Assembly: GCA_913775315.1 (NCBI GenBank)
Contig: CAJYIX010000010.1
Coordinates: 144,036 to 208,035 of the forward strand
From: an uncultured Sphingomonas sp.
GTDB taxonomy: Bacteria > Pseudomonadota > Alphaproteobacteria > Sphingomonadales > Sphingomonadaceae
DNA: 64,000 bases
Reading direction: 5' to 3'
Below the pieces are notes generated by a model. It did no database searches, was not told the DNA's origin, and was given only the letters and a program-made list of their open reading frames with translations. Numbering within the stretch: position 1 is the stretch's first letter; each line of letters opens with the position of its first letter. The translations under genes were made by a program, and so were the position numbers. This document shows, one piece after another, positions 32,335-40,817 of this stretch.

Positions 32335-33480
32335 TCAAAGATTTTTGCCGAAGATCGTGTAGCGCTTGTTGATCCGGCTCTGGATCGCATCGGCGATCGC
32401 GATCATCCCCTGATTGTCGTCGAGGATCCAGCCGATCTCGCCGCGCGTCGCACCGTAATGCGCGACCGAATCGCGGCGGATATATTCGATCATCATGAAG
32501 GCGAGCTGGCTCGCCATGCGCGATGCCTGGAGCCGCTTGACCACGCCCATCAGCGGCACGCGCATCGTCCTGGCCTTGGGCTTGCGCAGCCAGAGCAGCA
32601 GCTTGGCCCAGCCGAAGGGGAGGAGGCTGCCGTTGAGCGGCGCCACCGCCTCGTTGAGGTCGGGCAGGGTAATCATGAACGCCACCGGCTCGCCGTCGAG
32701 TTCGGCGATGCGGATGAGGTCGTTGAAGACGATCGGCTTCAGCTTCTTGCCGACATCGTCGATCTCGGGCTGGGTCAGCGGCACGAAGCCCCAATTGTCG
32801 CCCCAGGCGTCGTTGAGAATGCCGAGGATGATCGCCGCTTCCTCGGCGAACTTCGATTTGTCGACCTGGCGGATGCGGATGCGCTTGTTCTTCTCGCCCG
32901 CCGCGACGATGCGCTGGACGATCGGCGGAAATTCCTGGCTGATGTCGAGGTCGTAGGTGACCAGTTCCTTGGCCGAGGTATAGCCGGCCGCCTCGATCCA
33001 TTCGCGATAGTCCGACTTGTTATGACCCATCAGCACCGTCGGCGGATGGTCGAAGCCATCGGTGAGCAGACCCGGCTGTTCCCAGATCGACAGGCTGATC
33101 GGCCCGAGGACGCGGGTCATCCCCTTGCCGCGCAGCCACGTCTCCGCCGTGGCGATCAGCGCGGCGGCGACCTCGCCATCCTCGGCCTCGAGCAGGCCCC
33201 ACTGGCCGCAGCCGGGGCCGAAGCCCTTGTCCGCGGGCATGGTGAGCGCCAGCGTGTCGATATGCGCCGAGATCCGCCCGACGATCTTGCCGCTCCGCTC
33301 GGCGAGGAAAAGCTGGCCCTCGGCATGACTGAACCAGCCGTTCTTGGCCGGGCTGATCGTCTCCGCCACTTCCTGGCGGAGCGGCGGGACCCAGTTCGGA
33401 TCGTCGGCGTTCAGCCGATAGGCGATGTCGATGAAGGCGCGGGTATCGGCCTTGGTGGCGACGGGGCGGACCTGGATCAT
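32335..33480 (-). CDS. GNAT-fold acyltransferase-like protein, candidate bacterial ceramide synthase
   Basis: The 381-residue cytoplasmic protein has a first GNAT-like lobe (residues about 1-160, with AERSGKIVGRISAHID and GPISLSIWEQPGLLTDGF) and a second lobe from about 200 (WGDNWGFVPLTQPE, then LDGEPVAFMITLPDL). Sphingomonad relatives are often labelled N-acetyltransferase or dATP pyrophosphohydrolase. In Caulobacter a GNAT-like protein (CC_1154, bCerS) N-acylates the sphingoid base and is encoded a few genes from spt. Length and proximity here (spt is 6 kb away) make this the best ceramide synthase candidate in the window, but I could not compare sequences. Confidence 0.6.
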   Translation of the reverse strand: MIQVRPVATKADTRAFIDIAYRLNADDPNWVPPLRQEVAETISPAKNGWFSHAEGQLFLAERSGKIVGRISAHIDTLALTMPADKGFGPGCGQWGLLEAEDGEVAAALIATAETWLRGKGMTRVLGPISLSIWEQPGLLTDGFDHPPTVLMGHNKSDYREWIEAAGYTSAKELVTYDLDISQEFPPIVQRIVAAGEKNKRIRIRQVDKSKFAEEAAIILGILNDAWGDNWGFVPLTQPEIDDVGKKLKPIVFNDLIRIAELDGEPVAFMITLPDLNEAVAPLNGSLLPFGWAKLLLWLRKPKARTMRVPLMGVVKRLQASRMASQLAFMMIEYIRRDSVAHYGATRGEIGWILDDNQGMIAIADAIQSRINKRYTIFGKNL

Positions 33481-33563
33481 GGCCGCTTCACGTCCTCCCG
33501 CAGCGGTCCGCTGTCAAGCGTCCGAACGCGGGCAATTGCACGCCAACATATAGCCACTATCTC

Positions 33564-34682
33564 ATGCCAATGCCTGCGACCATGAACATGTTGTCTGTGA
33601 CCCAGATCGATGCGAGCGGCGTCGCTTCGCGGCGGATGGCCGCGCCGGCGCGTGACCGGCTCGCCGAGGACAAGGCGATGCTGCGCACCGCCGCCGAACT
33701 GACGCGCGACCTGCTCAAGCCGCGACCGGCGATCTACTGGACCGACCTGATCGCGTCGAGCGTGGTCGGCTACGGCGCGCTGCTGGCTTCGATGACGCTT
33801 GCTTCGACGGGCTGGGCCGTGGCGGCGTTCGTCGTCGCGGTGCTTGCGCTCTATCGCGCGGCCAGCTTCATCCACGAGGTCAGCCACATCAAGCATTCGG
33901 CGCTGCCGGGCTTTCGCACCGGCTGGAACGCGCTGATCGGCGTGCCGCTGCTTGCGCCGTCGTTCCTCTATGAGGGCGTGCACAATCTGCATCACCAGCG
34001 GACGAAGTACGGCACCGCCGAGGACCCCGAATATCTGCCGCTCGCGCATATGAAGCCGTGGAGCGTGCCGCTGTTCGTCCTCGTCGCCGCGCTGGCGCCG
34101 ATCGGCTTTCTGATCCGGTTCGGCATCATGGTGCCGGTGGGGCTGGTGAGCCCGAAGCTGCGCGCGGAGATTGACGCGCGATTCTCGGCGCTGGCGATCA
34201 ACCCCGACTTCCGCCGCCGCCCGCTGGAGGGCGAGGCGCTGACGCTGTTCCGCCGTTACGAGCGGATGGCGAGCGTGTGGGCGATAGCGCTGGTTGGGCT
34301 GACCGTCGTCGGCGTGATCCCGCTCAAGGCGTTCGGCATCTATCTGGCCGCGATCTCGGTCCTGATGATCGTTAACCAGGTCCGCACCCTTGTTGCGCAT
34401 CTGTGGGAGAACGAGGGCGAGGCGATGTCGGTGACCGCGCAGTATCTCGATTCGGTCAACGTGCCGCCGCCGGGGATGCTGCCCTTCTTGTGGGCGCCGG
34501 TGGGTCTGCGCTACCATGCGCTCCACCACCTGCTGCCGGGGCTGCCCTATCACTCGCTGGGCGAGGCGCATCGCAGGCTGTCGGGCGTGCTGGAGCCGGC
34601 CTCGCCCTTCCACGCGGCGAACTATCGCGGGCTGCCTGGGCTGCTGACGCGGCTGGTGAAGGGCACGTTCGGCGTCCGCTAA
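33564..34682 (+). CDS. Membrane fatty acid desaturase-type protein
   Basis: The 372-residue product carries the three His boxes of the membrane di-iron desaturase/hydroxylase superfamily: HEVSHIKH (about residue 111), HNLHHQ (about 137) and YHALHHLLP (about 317), with four to six TM segments. ATG 33564 is the first start; ATG 33582 is an alternative. It is divergent from the candidate ceramide synthase. Sphingomonad sphingoid bases can be unsaturated, so action on a ceramide or its acyl chain is possible; ordinary fatty acyl desaturation is equally possible. Confidence 0.85.
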   Translation: MPMPATMNMLSVTQIDASGVASRRMAAPARDRLAEDKAMLRTAAELTRDLLKPRPAIYWTDLIASSVVGYGALLASMTLASTGWAVAAFVVAVLALYRAASFIHEVSHIKHSALPGFRTGWNALIGVPLLAPSFLYEGVHNLHHQRTKYGTAEDPEYLPLAHMKPWSVPLFVLVAALAPIGFLIRFGIMVPVGLVSPKLRAEIDARFSALAINPDFRRRPLEGEALTLFRRYERMASVWAIALVGLTVVGVIPLKAFGIYLAAISVLMIVNQVRTLVAHLWENEGEAMSVTAQYLDSVNVPPPGMLPFLWAPVGLRYHALHHLLPGLPYHSLGEAHRRLSGVLEPASPFHAANYRGLPGLLTRLVKGTFGVR

Positions 34683-34688
34683 GCCGTC

Positions 34689-34727
34689 ACTCCGGAGGCG
34701 ATCCGGAGTCCTTTGTTGAAAACAAAG
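34689..34727 (+). terminator. Two tandem hairpins after the desaturase gene
   Basis: ACTCCGG-N7-CCGGAGT (34689-34709) is followed by CTTTGTT-GAA-AACAAAG (34711-34727). The pair lies 7 bp beyond the desaturase stop and may terminate or protect its mRNA; there is no long T-run. Confidence 0.4.
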
Positions 34728-34734
34728 TTGGTTC

Positions 34735-34860
34735 ACGCGGAGGCGCGGAGATGTGGCGATCTCTGCCGCGGAGCGGCTCAAGCGGCTGCTGCGTTCGCCT
34801 GCGGGAGGCCTGCGAAAGCCGCTATGCGGCAGTGATCAAGACTTCTCCGCGCCTCCGCGT
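34735..34860. repeat. Inverted-repeat element with perfect 16-bp arms
   Basis: ACGCGGAGGCGCGGAG (34735-34750) and its exact reverse complement (34845-34860) flank 94 bp without a gene; a few more bases outside also pair with one mismatch. The whole can be drawn as a long hairpin or a small mobile intergenic unit. There is no transposase. Confidence 0.65.
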
Positions 34861-34883
34861 AAACCCGGCTCTTATCAATCGGG

Positions 34884-34904
34884 ACCCCGGATCAGGTCCG
34901 GGGT
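34884..34904. repeat. Dispersed palindrome ACCCCGGA-CCGGGGT type
   Basis: ACCCCGGATCAGGTCCGGGGT lies 6 bp beyond the lptG stop. It belongs to the same family as the copies at 44597-44617, 44656-44676 and 46169-46195. It may act as a terminator for the leftward lptFG transcript. Confidence 0.6.
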
Positions 34905-34910
34905 GACGGA

Positions 34911-36011
34911 TTATTCTTCGGTCCGTACCAGCACCGCTTCGCCGATCAGGAAGAACAGCAGGAACGGCGCCCAGGCGGCGAGGAACGGCGGGTAGGCGCC
35001 AAGATTGCCCATCGCCAGCGCGAAATTGTCGGCGACGAAATAGGCGAAGCCCAGCGCCATGCCGATCACCGCGCGGACGAACAGCTTGCCCGACCGCGCG
35101 ACGCCGAACGCCGCGACCGCGCCGAGCAGCGGCATCAGTACCGACGACAGCGGCCCGGACAGCTTGTGCCACAGCGCCCCCTCCAGCGCCTTGGTCGGGC
35201 GACCGGCGGTGTCGAGTTCGTCGATCGCGCTCTTCAGCTCGCCGAACGGCAGGCCGTCGGCATTGACGCTGGCCAGCGTGAACTGGTCGGGGCTGATCCC
35301 GTCGCCGATATGGGTCGTGCCGAGCGCCTCGACCTTGCCGGCATTCACGTCGAAGCGGCGCGCGCCCTCGACCCGCCAGCCCTGACCCTCGCGCACGCCC
35401 TTGGTCGCGGTCAGGACCGAGCGGAGGGTACCGCCCTCCCGCACGAACAGCGTGATCCCGGCGATCTGCACCGCCGCCCCGCGCCCGACGGCCAGGCGGA
35501 CGTTCATCAGGTTGTTGCCCTCCCGCACCCAGACGTTGGTGCGGTTGCCGCGATCGACGGGGAGGGGGCCGTAGTCCACGTCCTGCCACGCATCGAGCGT
35601 GGCGGTCGCGCGCGTGACGATGCGTTCGTTGAAGACGAAGCTGACCGCCGCCACACCCAGCGCCGCGACGATCAGCGGTGCCAGCACCTGATGTGCGGAC
35701 AGCCCCGCCGCCTTCATCGAGATGACTTCGCTGTTCTGGTTGAGCGTCGACAGCGTGATGATCGTGCCGAGCAGGACCGAGAAGGGCAGGAACCGGGCGA
35801 TGATCTCCGGCGTCCGCAGGCTGACGTAGCGCAGCACCTCGCCCTGACCGTTGCCGGCAACGGCCAGAATCCGCCCGCTTTCGGAGAGCAGATCGAGCGC
35901 CTGAAGGACGAGCACCAGCGCCGCGAGGATCGCGAAGCTGCGCGTCAGGAACATCTTGCCCATGTAGAGCGTGACGGTCCGCGACGGGAAGAAGCTGGTC
36001 GCGCCGCTCAT
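34911..36011 (-). CDS. lptG: LPS-export ABC permease LptG-type subunit
   Basis: The 366-residue product has the YjgP/YjgQ (LptF/LptG) architecture: a TM helix with SRTVTLYMGKMFL, three N-terminal TMs, a large periplasmic beta-jellyroll (about residues 110-265) and three C-terminal TMs. ATG 36011 overlaps the lptF stop (ATGA). LptF and LptG with LptB extract lipid from the inner membrane. In sphingomonads, which are known to have glycosphingolipids in place of LPS, the cargo may be a glycosphingolipid; this is inference supported by the nearby spt cluster. Confidence 0.9.
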   Translation of the reverse strand: MSGATSFFPSRTVTLYMGKMFLTRSFAILAALVLVLQALDLLSESGRILAVAGNGQGEVLRYVSLRTPEIIARFLPFSVLLGTIITLSTLNQNSEVISMKAAGLSAHQVLAPLIVAALGVAAVSFVFNERIVTRATATLDAWQDVDYGPLPVDRGNRTNVWVREGNNLMNVRLAVGRGAAVQIAGITLFVREGGTLRSVLTATKGVREGQGWRVEGARRFDVNAGKVEALGTTHIGDGISPDQFTLASVNADGLPFGELKSAIDELDTAGRPTKALEGALWHKLSGPLSSVLMPLLGAVAAFGVARSGKLFVRAVIGMALGFAYFVADNFALAMGNLGAYPPFLAAWAPFLLFFLIGEAVLVRTEE

Positions 36012-37237
36012 GCCATGCGCCTCCGGCCGGGCAGGCGGCGGGCGATCGCGCTCGCGATTTTGCCCACCCAGCGTTCGAGTGCGGCGATCGGCTGCCCGCC
36101 GGGGACATAGGCGGTCTGATAGTACATCCAGATCACCAGCCCGGCGAAGATCGCGAACGGTCCCCACAGCGCCAGGATCGGGTCGATCCGGCCGAGGCCG
36201 CCCACCGCTTCGCCATATTCGTTCACCTTGTGATACGTCACCAGCATCACGATCGACAGGAACACGCCGAGCGCCGAGGACGACCGCTTGGGCGGGATGC
36301 CGAGTGCGAGCGCGAGCAGCGGCAGCAGGAACATCGTCGCCACCTCGACCACGCGGAAGTGGAACGCGGCGCGGCTGGTGTCGCGAATCTCCTCGGTCAC
36401 GCGCGGATCCTTGCCTAGCACGACGAGTTCGGGGAGCGTGCGTTCCAAATTGCGGTCGCCGCGCGCGCGGAACTGGCCGAATTCGGGAAGCGGGATCGGC
36501 AGGTCGTGGCTGGTGAAGGTCAGCACCCGCGGCTGGACGAAGCCGGGCGAGTTGTGGACCAGTGCGCCGCGGGTCAGGCGGAAGATGATCGTGTTGGGAT
36601 CGTCGGTGCGCAGGAACTGGCCCTTTTCCGCGGTGGCGGCGTACCAACTGCCGTCCTTTGAACGGAAATGGACGAAGATACCCGACAGATCGGCGCCGCT
36701 GTCGCGGCTCTCCTCGATGCGGAGCGTCATCGCGTCGCCGAAATTGGTGAACTCGCCTACCTTGATCGACGCGCCGAGTGCGCCGGAGCGCAGCTCGAAC
36801 CGCAGCTCCTCATAAGCGTAGCGCGCCTTGGGCTGCACATAGCCGACGATGGCCAGATTCAGCGCGGCGAGCGCGATCGTGTACATGTACGGCACGCGCA
36901 GCAGCCGCCCATAGCTCATGCCGACGCCGCGTAGAACGTCGAGCTCGCTTTGCGAGGCCAGCTTGCGGAAGGCGAGCAGGATGCCGAGGACGAGGCCGAT
37001 CGGGATGCCGAGGCCCAGATATTCGGGCAGCAGGTTGGCCAGCATCTTCCACACGACCGCCACCGGACCGCCCTCTGTCGCGACGAAGTCGAACAGGCGC
37101 AGCATGCGGTCGAGCACCAGCAGCATCGCCGCGATGATGAGGGTCGAGAACAGCGGCACCGCGATCAGGCGGGCCATGTAGCGGTCGATCGAGCCCATAG
37201 AGAGGTCGGCACTGCCTTTCGCGTCGACGCCCGCCAC
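36008..37237 (-). CDS. lptF: LPS-export ABC permease LptF-type subunit
   Basis: The 409-residue partner of LptG starts at GTG 37237, which has GGAG 7 nt upstream; ATG 37198 lacks a good site. Conserved features include DRYMARLIAVP, DRMLRLFDF, SQSELDVLRGVGMSY in the coupling-helix region, and the periplasmic domain (about 130-270). It lies in one operon with lptG and 43 bp downstream of the hybrid histidine kinase gene. Cargo is discussed under lptG. Confidence 0.92.
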   Translation of the reverse strand: MAGVDAKGSADLSMGSIDRYMARLIAVPLFSTLIIAAMLLVLDRMLRLFDFVATEGGPVAVVWKMLANLLPEYLGLGIPIGLVLGILLAFRKLASQSELDVLRGVGMSYGRLLRVPYMYTIALAALNLAIVGYVQPKARYAYEELRFELRSGALGASIKVGEFTNFGDAMTLRIEESRDSGADLSGIFVHFRSKDGSWYAATAEKGQFLRTDDPNTIIFRLTRGALVHNSPGFVQPRVLTFTSHDLPIPLPEFGQFRARGDRNLERTLPELVVLGKDPRVTEEIRDTSRAAFHFRVVEVATMFLLPLLALALGIPPKRSSSALGVFLSIVMLVTYHKVNEYGEAVGGLGRIDPILALWGPFAIFAGLVIWMYYQTAYVPGGQPIAALERWVGKIASAIARRLPGRRRMA

Positions 37238-37280
37238 ATGGGGGCTCCGCGCCGGCTATAGGGCCGACCCTGCGCGCTTG

Positions 37281-39209
37281 TCATCCCCCGGCAGCGGACG
37301 CGACCGCATCGCCGAGCGCGGCGAGCGTGAACGGCTTTCGGATCACCGGATCGCGCCCCAGCGCATCGTCGTCGATGTCGCCGGCAAAGCCCGTCATGAA
37401 CAGGACCCGCAGGTCGGGGCGATGGGCGCGCAGGCTCGTCACCATCTCCGGCCCGGTCACGCCGGGCATCAGCACGTCGGACAGGACGAGGTCGACATTG
37501 GCCATGCCGCCCAGCGTATCGGCTGCCCGCGCCGGATCGTCGCACGAGACCGGCCGATGGCCGAGCTCGCCGAGCGCCGCGACGACGGAGCGCAGGACGC
37601 GCGGATCGTCCTCGACGACGAGGATGTCGCGGCCCGTGGTGGCGGCTTCGGCAACGGGCGCGTCCGGGGCGTCGGTCGGGGCGTCGGCCGCGGCGTGATG
37701 ACGGGGCAGGTAGAGCGAGACCGACGTGCCGCGACCGGGTGCCGATTCGATACCGATCTCCCCGCCGAAGCGGCGGACGGTGCCGAACACCTGGCTGAGG
37801 CCGAGGCCGGTGCCGCGTCCGACCGGCTTGGTGGTGAAGAAGGGTTCGAAGACGCGCGCCTGGATGTCGGGCGTCATGCCGTGGCCGGTGTCGGCCACGA
37901 CGAAGACGACGTGATCGCCGGCGCCGCACGCCCCGACCTGTCCCGCCGCCAGCGTCATCGCCCGGGCGGCGATCGTCAGCGTGCCGCGACCCTCCATCGC
38001 GTCGCGCGCGTTGACCGCCAGGTTGAGGATCGCGTTTTCGAGCTGGTGCCGGTCGGCCCAGACGCGCCAGTCGCGCGCGTCCCCCGCCACCTCGATCCGC
38101 ATCGCGTCGCCGAGCGTGCGGTCGAGCAGCGGTGTCATGCCGGCGATCAGCGCGGGCGGGTCGATCGCCTCGGGCGCGACGGGTTCCGCGCGGGCGAAGG
38201 CGAGGAGCTGGCGGGTGAGCGCGGCGGCGCGTTGCGCGCCCTCCGTCGCATGATCGAGGTGACGGACGACCCGCTCGTCGATCGCGGGCTGCCGCCGCGC
38301 CAGCTCGATCCCGCCGATGACGACCGCGAGCATGTTGTTGAAGTCGTGCGCGATGCCGCCGGTCAGCTGGCCGATCGCCTCCATCTTCTGCGCCTGGCTC
38401 AATTGCGCCTCGGCCGCCTCCCGCTCGGCCTGTTCGGCGCGCAGGCTTTCCGTGGCAGCGGCGACGGCGGTTTCGAGGCTGGCGGCGCGCGCACGCTCGG
38501 CATCGGCCTCGTCCGCGGCGGCGCGGCGCTCTGCGATCGCGCGGACGAGGTGCCAGCCGAAGAACAGGCCGATCCCGAGCAGCGCGATGCCGAGGAGCAG
38601 CAGCCCGCCCGCCAGCCGGTTCGAGCGTGCGACGCTGGCGTCGAGCTCGATCGAGCGGGCGTCGAGGAGCAGTCGCTCGGCCTCCATCGTCTGGCCGAGC
38701 AGATCGTCGATCCGGCGCAGCGCCGCACTGTCGCGCGCATCGTAGAAGGCGGCGATCGCCCGATCGGGACTGCGTTCGCCCGCGCCCGCGGCGATCGACG
38801 ACAATTCGCGCCCACGATCGGCATAAGCGCGTTCGAGCGCAGCGAGGCGCGCGCGCTGGAGCGCGTTGTCGCGCATCATGCGGCCGAGCATGTCGAGCTG
38901 CCGCCCCGCCGCGGACCATTCGCCCGCGAACCGGACGCCAAGCTGCCGGTCGCCGCTGATGACGTAGCGGCCAAGCGACGCCTCTGCCTGCGCCAGGTTC
39001 TCGCCCAGTGAGCGGGCGAGGATCATTACCTCGAAACTGTGCGAGCGACGCTCGATCGCGCGGTCGCGCGCGGCATTCGAATCGAGGACGGTGGTGACGA
39101 GGCCGACGGTCACGCCGATCCCGAGGATCAGGATCAGCGCCAGCACCCAACCGCGCCAGTCCTCGGGCAGCCAGTCGGGCCGGAAGCGGCGGCGGGCGGC
39201 CGCCTTCAC
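37281..39209 (-). CDS. Hybrid sensor histidine kinase with C-terminal receiver
   Basis: The 642-residue protein has TM1 (residues about 22-43), a CHASE3-like extracytoplasmic helical domain, TM2 (about 200-220), a coiled coil, a HisKA domain (IGQLTGGIAHDFNNMLAVV), a HATPase_c domain with N box (NLAVNARDAM), G1 (DTGHGM) and GTGLGL, and a receiver domain (about 520-635) with DLVLSDVLMPG. All catalytic motifs are intact. It sits between lptF and spt on the same strand, so it may sense envelope state; no separate response regulator is adjacent. Confidence 0.9.
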   Translation of the reverse strand: MKAAARRRFRPDWLPEDWRGWVLALILILGIGVTVGLVTTVLDSNAARDRAIERRSHSFEVMILARSLGENLAQAEASLGRYVISGDRQLGVRFAGEWSAAGRQLDMLGRMMRDNALQRARLAALERAYADRGRELSSIAAGAGERSPDRAIAAFYDARDSAALRRIDDLLGQTMEAERLLLDARSIELDASVARSNRLAGGLLLLGIALLGIGLFFGWHLVRAIAERRAAADEADAERARAASLETAVAAATESLRAEQAEREAAEAQLSQAQKMEAIGQLTGGIAHDFNNMLAVVIGGIELARRQPAIDERVVRHLDHATEGAQRAAALTRQLLAFARAEPVAPEAIDPPALIAGMTPLLDRTLGDAMRIEVAGDARDWRVWADRHQLENAILNLAVNARDAMEGRGTLTIAARAMTLAAGQVGACGAGDHVVFVVADTGHGMTPDIQARVFEPFFTTKPVGRGTGLGLSQVFGTVRRFGGEIGIESAPGRGTSVSLYLPRHHAAADAPTDAPDAPVAEAATTGRDILVVEDDPRVLRSVVAALGELGHRPVSCDDPARAADTLGGMANVDLVLSDVLMPGVTGPEMVTSLRAHRPDLRVLFMTGFAGDIDDDALGRDPVIRKPFTLAALGDAVASAAGG

Positions 39210-39228
39210 GCGCGCCGCCCCCCGGCGA

Positions 39229-40497
39229 TCAGGCGATCACGCCGACGGCGCGTCCCGCCTCGGCGAACATTGCGGTGATCGCCTCGATCTGTTCGGGCCG
39301 ATGCTCGGCGCAGAGCGAGCAGCGCAGGAGGAACGTGCCCGCGGGAGTCGCGGGCGGGCGCGCCATGTTGACGTAGAGGCCGGCCTCCAGCAGCGCCTGC
39401 CACATCACCACCGCCTGTTGCTGGTCGGTGAGGATGACGGCGATGATCGCGCTGTCGGCCTGTTCGGTGCCCAGCTTGAAGCCCAGTCCGCGCAGATTGG
39501 CGTGCAGCGTGCGTGCGTTGCGCCACAGTCGCTCGCGCTTCTCGGTCGCGGTCATCAGCTTGGTGATCGAGGTCGCGGCGGTGGCGACGACGCTCGGCGG
39601 CAGGCTGGCGGTGAAGATGTACGGGCGGCAGGCGAGGCGCATCACCTCGAACTTCGGGTGGTTCGACACGCAGAAGCCGCCGACGGTGCCGACCGACTTC
39701 GAAAAGGTGCCGATGACGAAGTCGATGTCGCGGCCGAGCTCCAGCCCCTGCGCCTCGTACACACCGCGGCCATGCTCGCCGAAGAAGCCCATCGAGTGCG
39801 CTTCGTCGCTCAAGGTCATCGCGCCGTGCTTGCGCGCGACGGCCACCATCTGGTCGAGCGGGGCGAGGTCGCCGAGCATCGAATAGACGCCCTCGAGGAT
39901 GACGAGCTTGCCCGCATCCTTGGGCAGGCGGCCGAGGCGCTTGTCGAGGTCCTCGACCGAATTGTGGCGGAAGCGCACGACCTCCGCATTGCCGAGCGCG
40001 CAGCCGTCGTAGATCGAGGCATGGCTGTCGGCGTCGAGGATGATGTAATCCCCCTTGCCCGCGATGGTCGAGATGATGCCGAGATTGGCCTGGTAGCCGG
40101 TCGAGAACACCATCGCATGATCGGCACCGTAGAAGGCGCGCAGCGCGTCCTCCGCCGCCACATGGTCGCGGAAGGTGCCGTTGAGCATCCGGCTGCCGTT
40201 GGTGCCCGAGCCGAATTCGTCGAGCGCCGCCTTGCCCGCCGCGATGACATCGGCGTCAAAGGTCATGCCCATGTAATTGTAGGTGCCGGCGAGGATCGTC
40301 GGCTTGCCGCGGATCACCGCCTCGGTCGGCGAATGCACCTCGTCCATCACGATCGCGAACGGATCGCGCACGCCGGTCGCCAGCAGCGCCTCACGCTCGG
40401 CGATCAGGCCGTCGAACTTGGAGAACAGGTCGCGCTTCGGCTCGGCGGCGGGGGCGTCGGCGGGCAGCTCGTGCGCGGTGGCGGCGGCTTCGGTCAT
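39229..40497 (-). CDS. spt: Serine palmitoyltransferase
   Basis: SPT condenses L-serine with palmitoyl-CoA or acyl-ACP to 3-keto-dihydrosphingosine, the first step of sphingolipid synthesis. The 422-residue soluble protein closely resembles the Sphingomonas paucimobilis enzyme throughout (FDGLIAERE, GTYNYMGMTFD, FGSGTNGSRMLNGTF). PLP-site residues are visible: H159 in DADSHASIY, D231 and H234 in SDEAHSMGFFG, and K267 in GTFSKSVGT. The acyl carrier protein gene lies 7 bp upstream in the same operon. Confidence 0.97.
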   Translation of the reverse strand: MTEAAATAHELPADAPAAEPKRDLFSKFDGLIAEREALLATGVRDPFAIVMDEVHSPTEAVIRGKPTILAGTYNYMGMTFDADVIAAGKAALDEFGSGTNGSRMLNGTFRDHVAAEDALRAFYGADHAMVFSTGYQANLGIISTIAGKGDYIILDADSHASIYDGCALGNAEVVRFRHNSVEDLDKRLGRLPKDAGKLVILEGVYSMLGDLAPLDQMVAVARKHGAMTLSDEAHSMGFFGEHGRGVYEAQGLELGRDIDFVIGTFSKSVGTVGGFCVSNHPKFEVMRLACRPYIFTASLPPSVVATAATSITKLMTATEKRERLWRNARTLHANLRGLGFKLGTEQADSAIIAVILTDQQQAVVMWQALLEAGLYVNMARPPATPAGTFLLRCSLCAEHRPEQIEAITAMFAEAGRAVGVIA

Positions 40498-40504
40498 GGT
40501 GGGG

Positions 40505-40750
40505 TTACTCGGCCTTCAGCTTCTGGACGGCGTCGACCAGCTGACCGACGGTCTCGATCTCGGCCTGCATGTTCATGGTGATGAGGATGTCGAACTCGTC
40601 CTCGATCGCGGCGACGAAATCCATGACGGTCAGGCTGTCCCATTCGAGATCGCCGGCAAAGGTCGTCGCCTCGGTCAGGGCGACGCCCTTCTTGTTGAAA
40701 GGTTCGATCTGGGCGGCGACGGTGTCGAAAACGGCCTGACGGTCGGACAT
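40505..40750 (-). CDS. acpR: Dedicated acyl carrier protein for sphingolipid synthesis
   Basis: The 81-residue product begins at ATG 40750 (MSDRQAVFDTVAAQIEPFN) and has the phosphopantetheine site in LEWDSLTVMDF. It is acidic and helical like other ACPs but differs from housekeeping AcpP (DSLE motif lacking). In Caulobacter the ACP encoded beside spt (AcpR, CC_1163) is required for ceramide synthesis; the same arrangement here supports that role. Frames opening upstream at 40861 lack a ribosome binding site. Confidence 0.88.
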   Translation of the reverse strand: MSDRQAVFDTVAAQIEPFNKKGVALTEATTFAGDLEWDSLTVMDFVAAIEDEFDILITMNMQAEIETVGQLVDAVQKLKAE

Positions 40751-40817
40751 TCGCGGTGTTCTTTCCTTGCGGTTCGCCGACGCCCTGACAGGGCAATGCG
40801 GCGGCTTTCGGGAGGGG

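Noticed and set aside
33536-33563. TTGCAC-N16-TATCTC promoter of the desaturase gene
   Set aside because: The -10 would abut the start codon, leaving no leader or ribosome binding site.
34735-34860. tRNA-like gene, attachment site or CRISPR repeat
   Set aside because: No tRNA fold, no integrase, and only one pair of inverted arms; repeats are inverted rather than direct.
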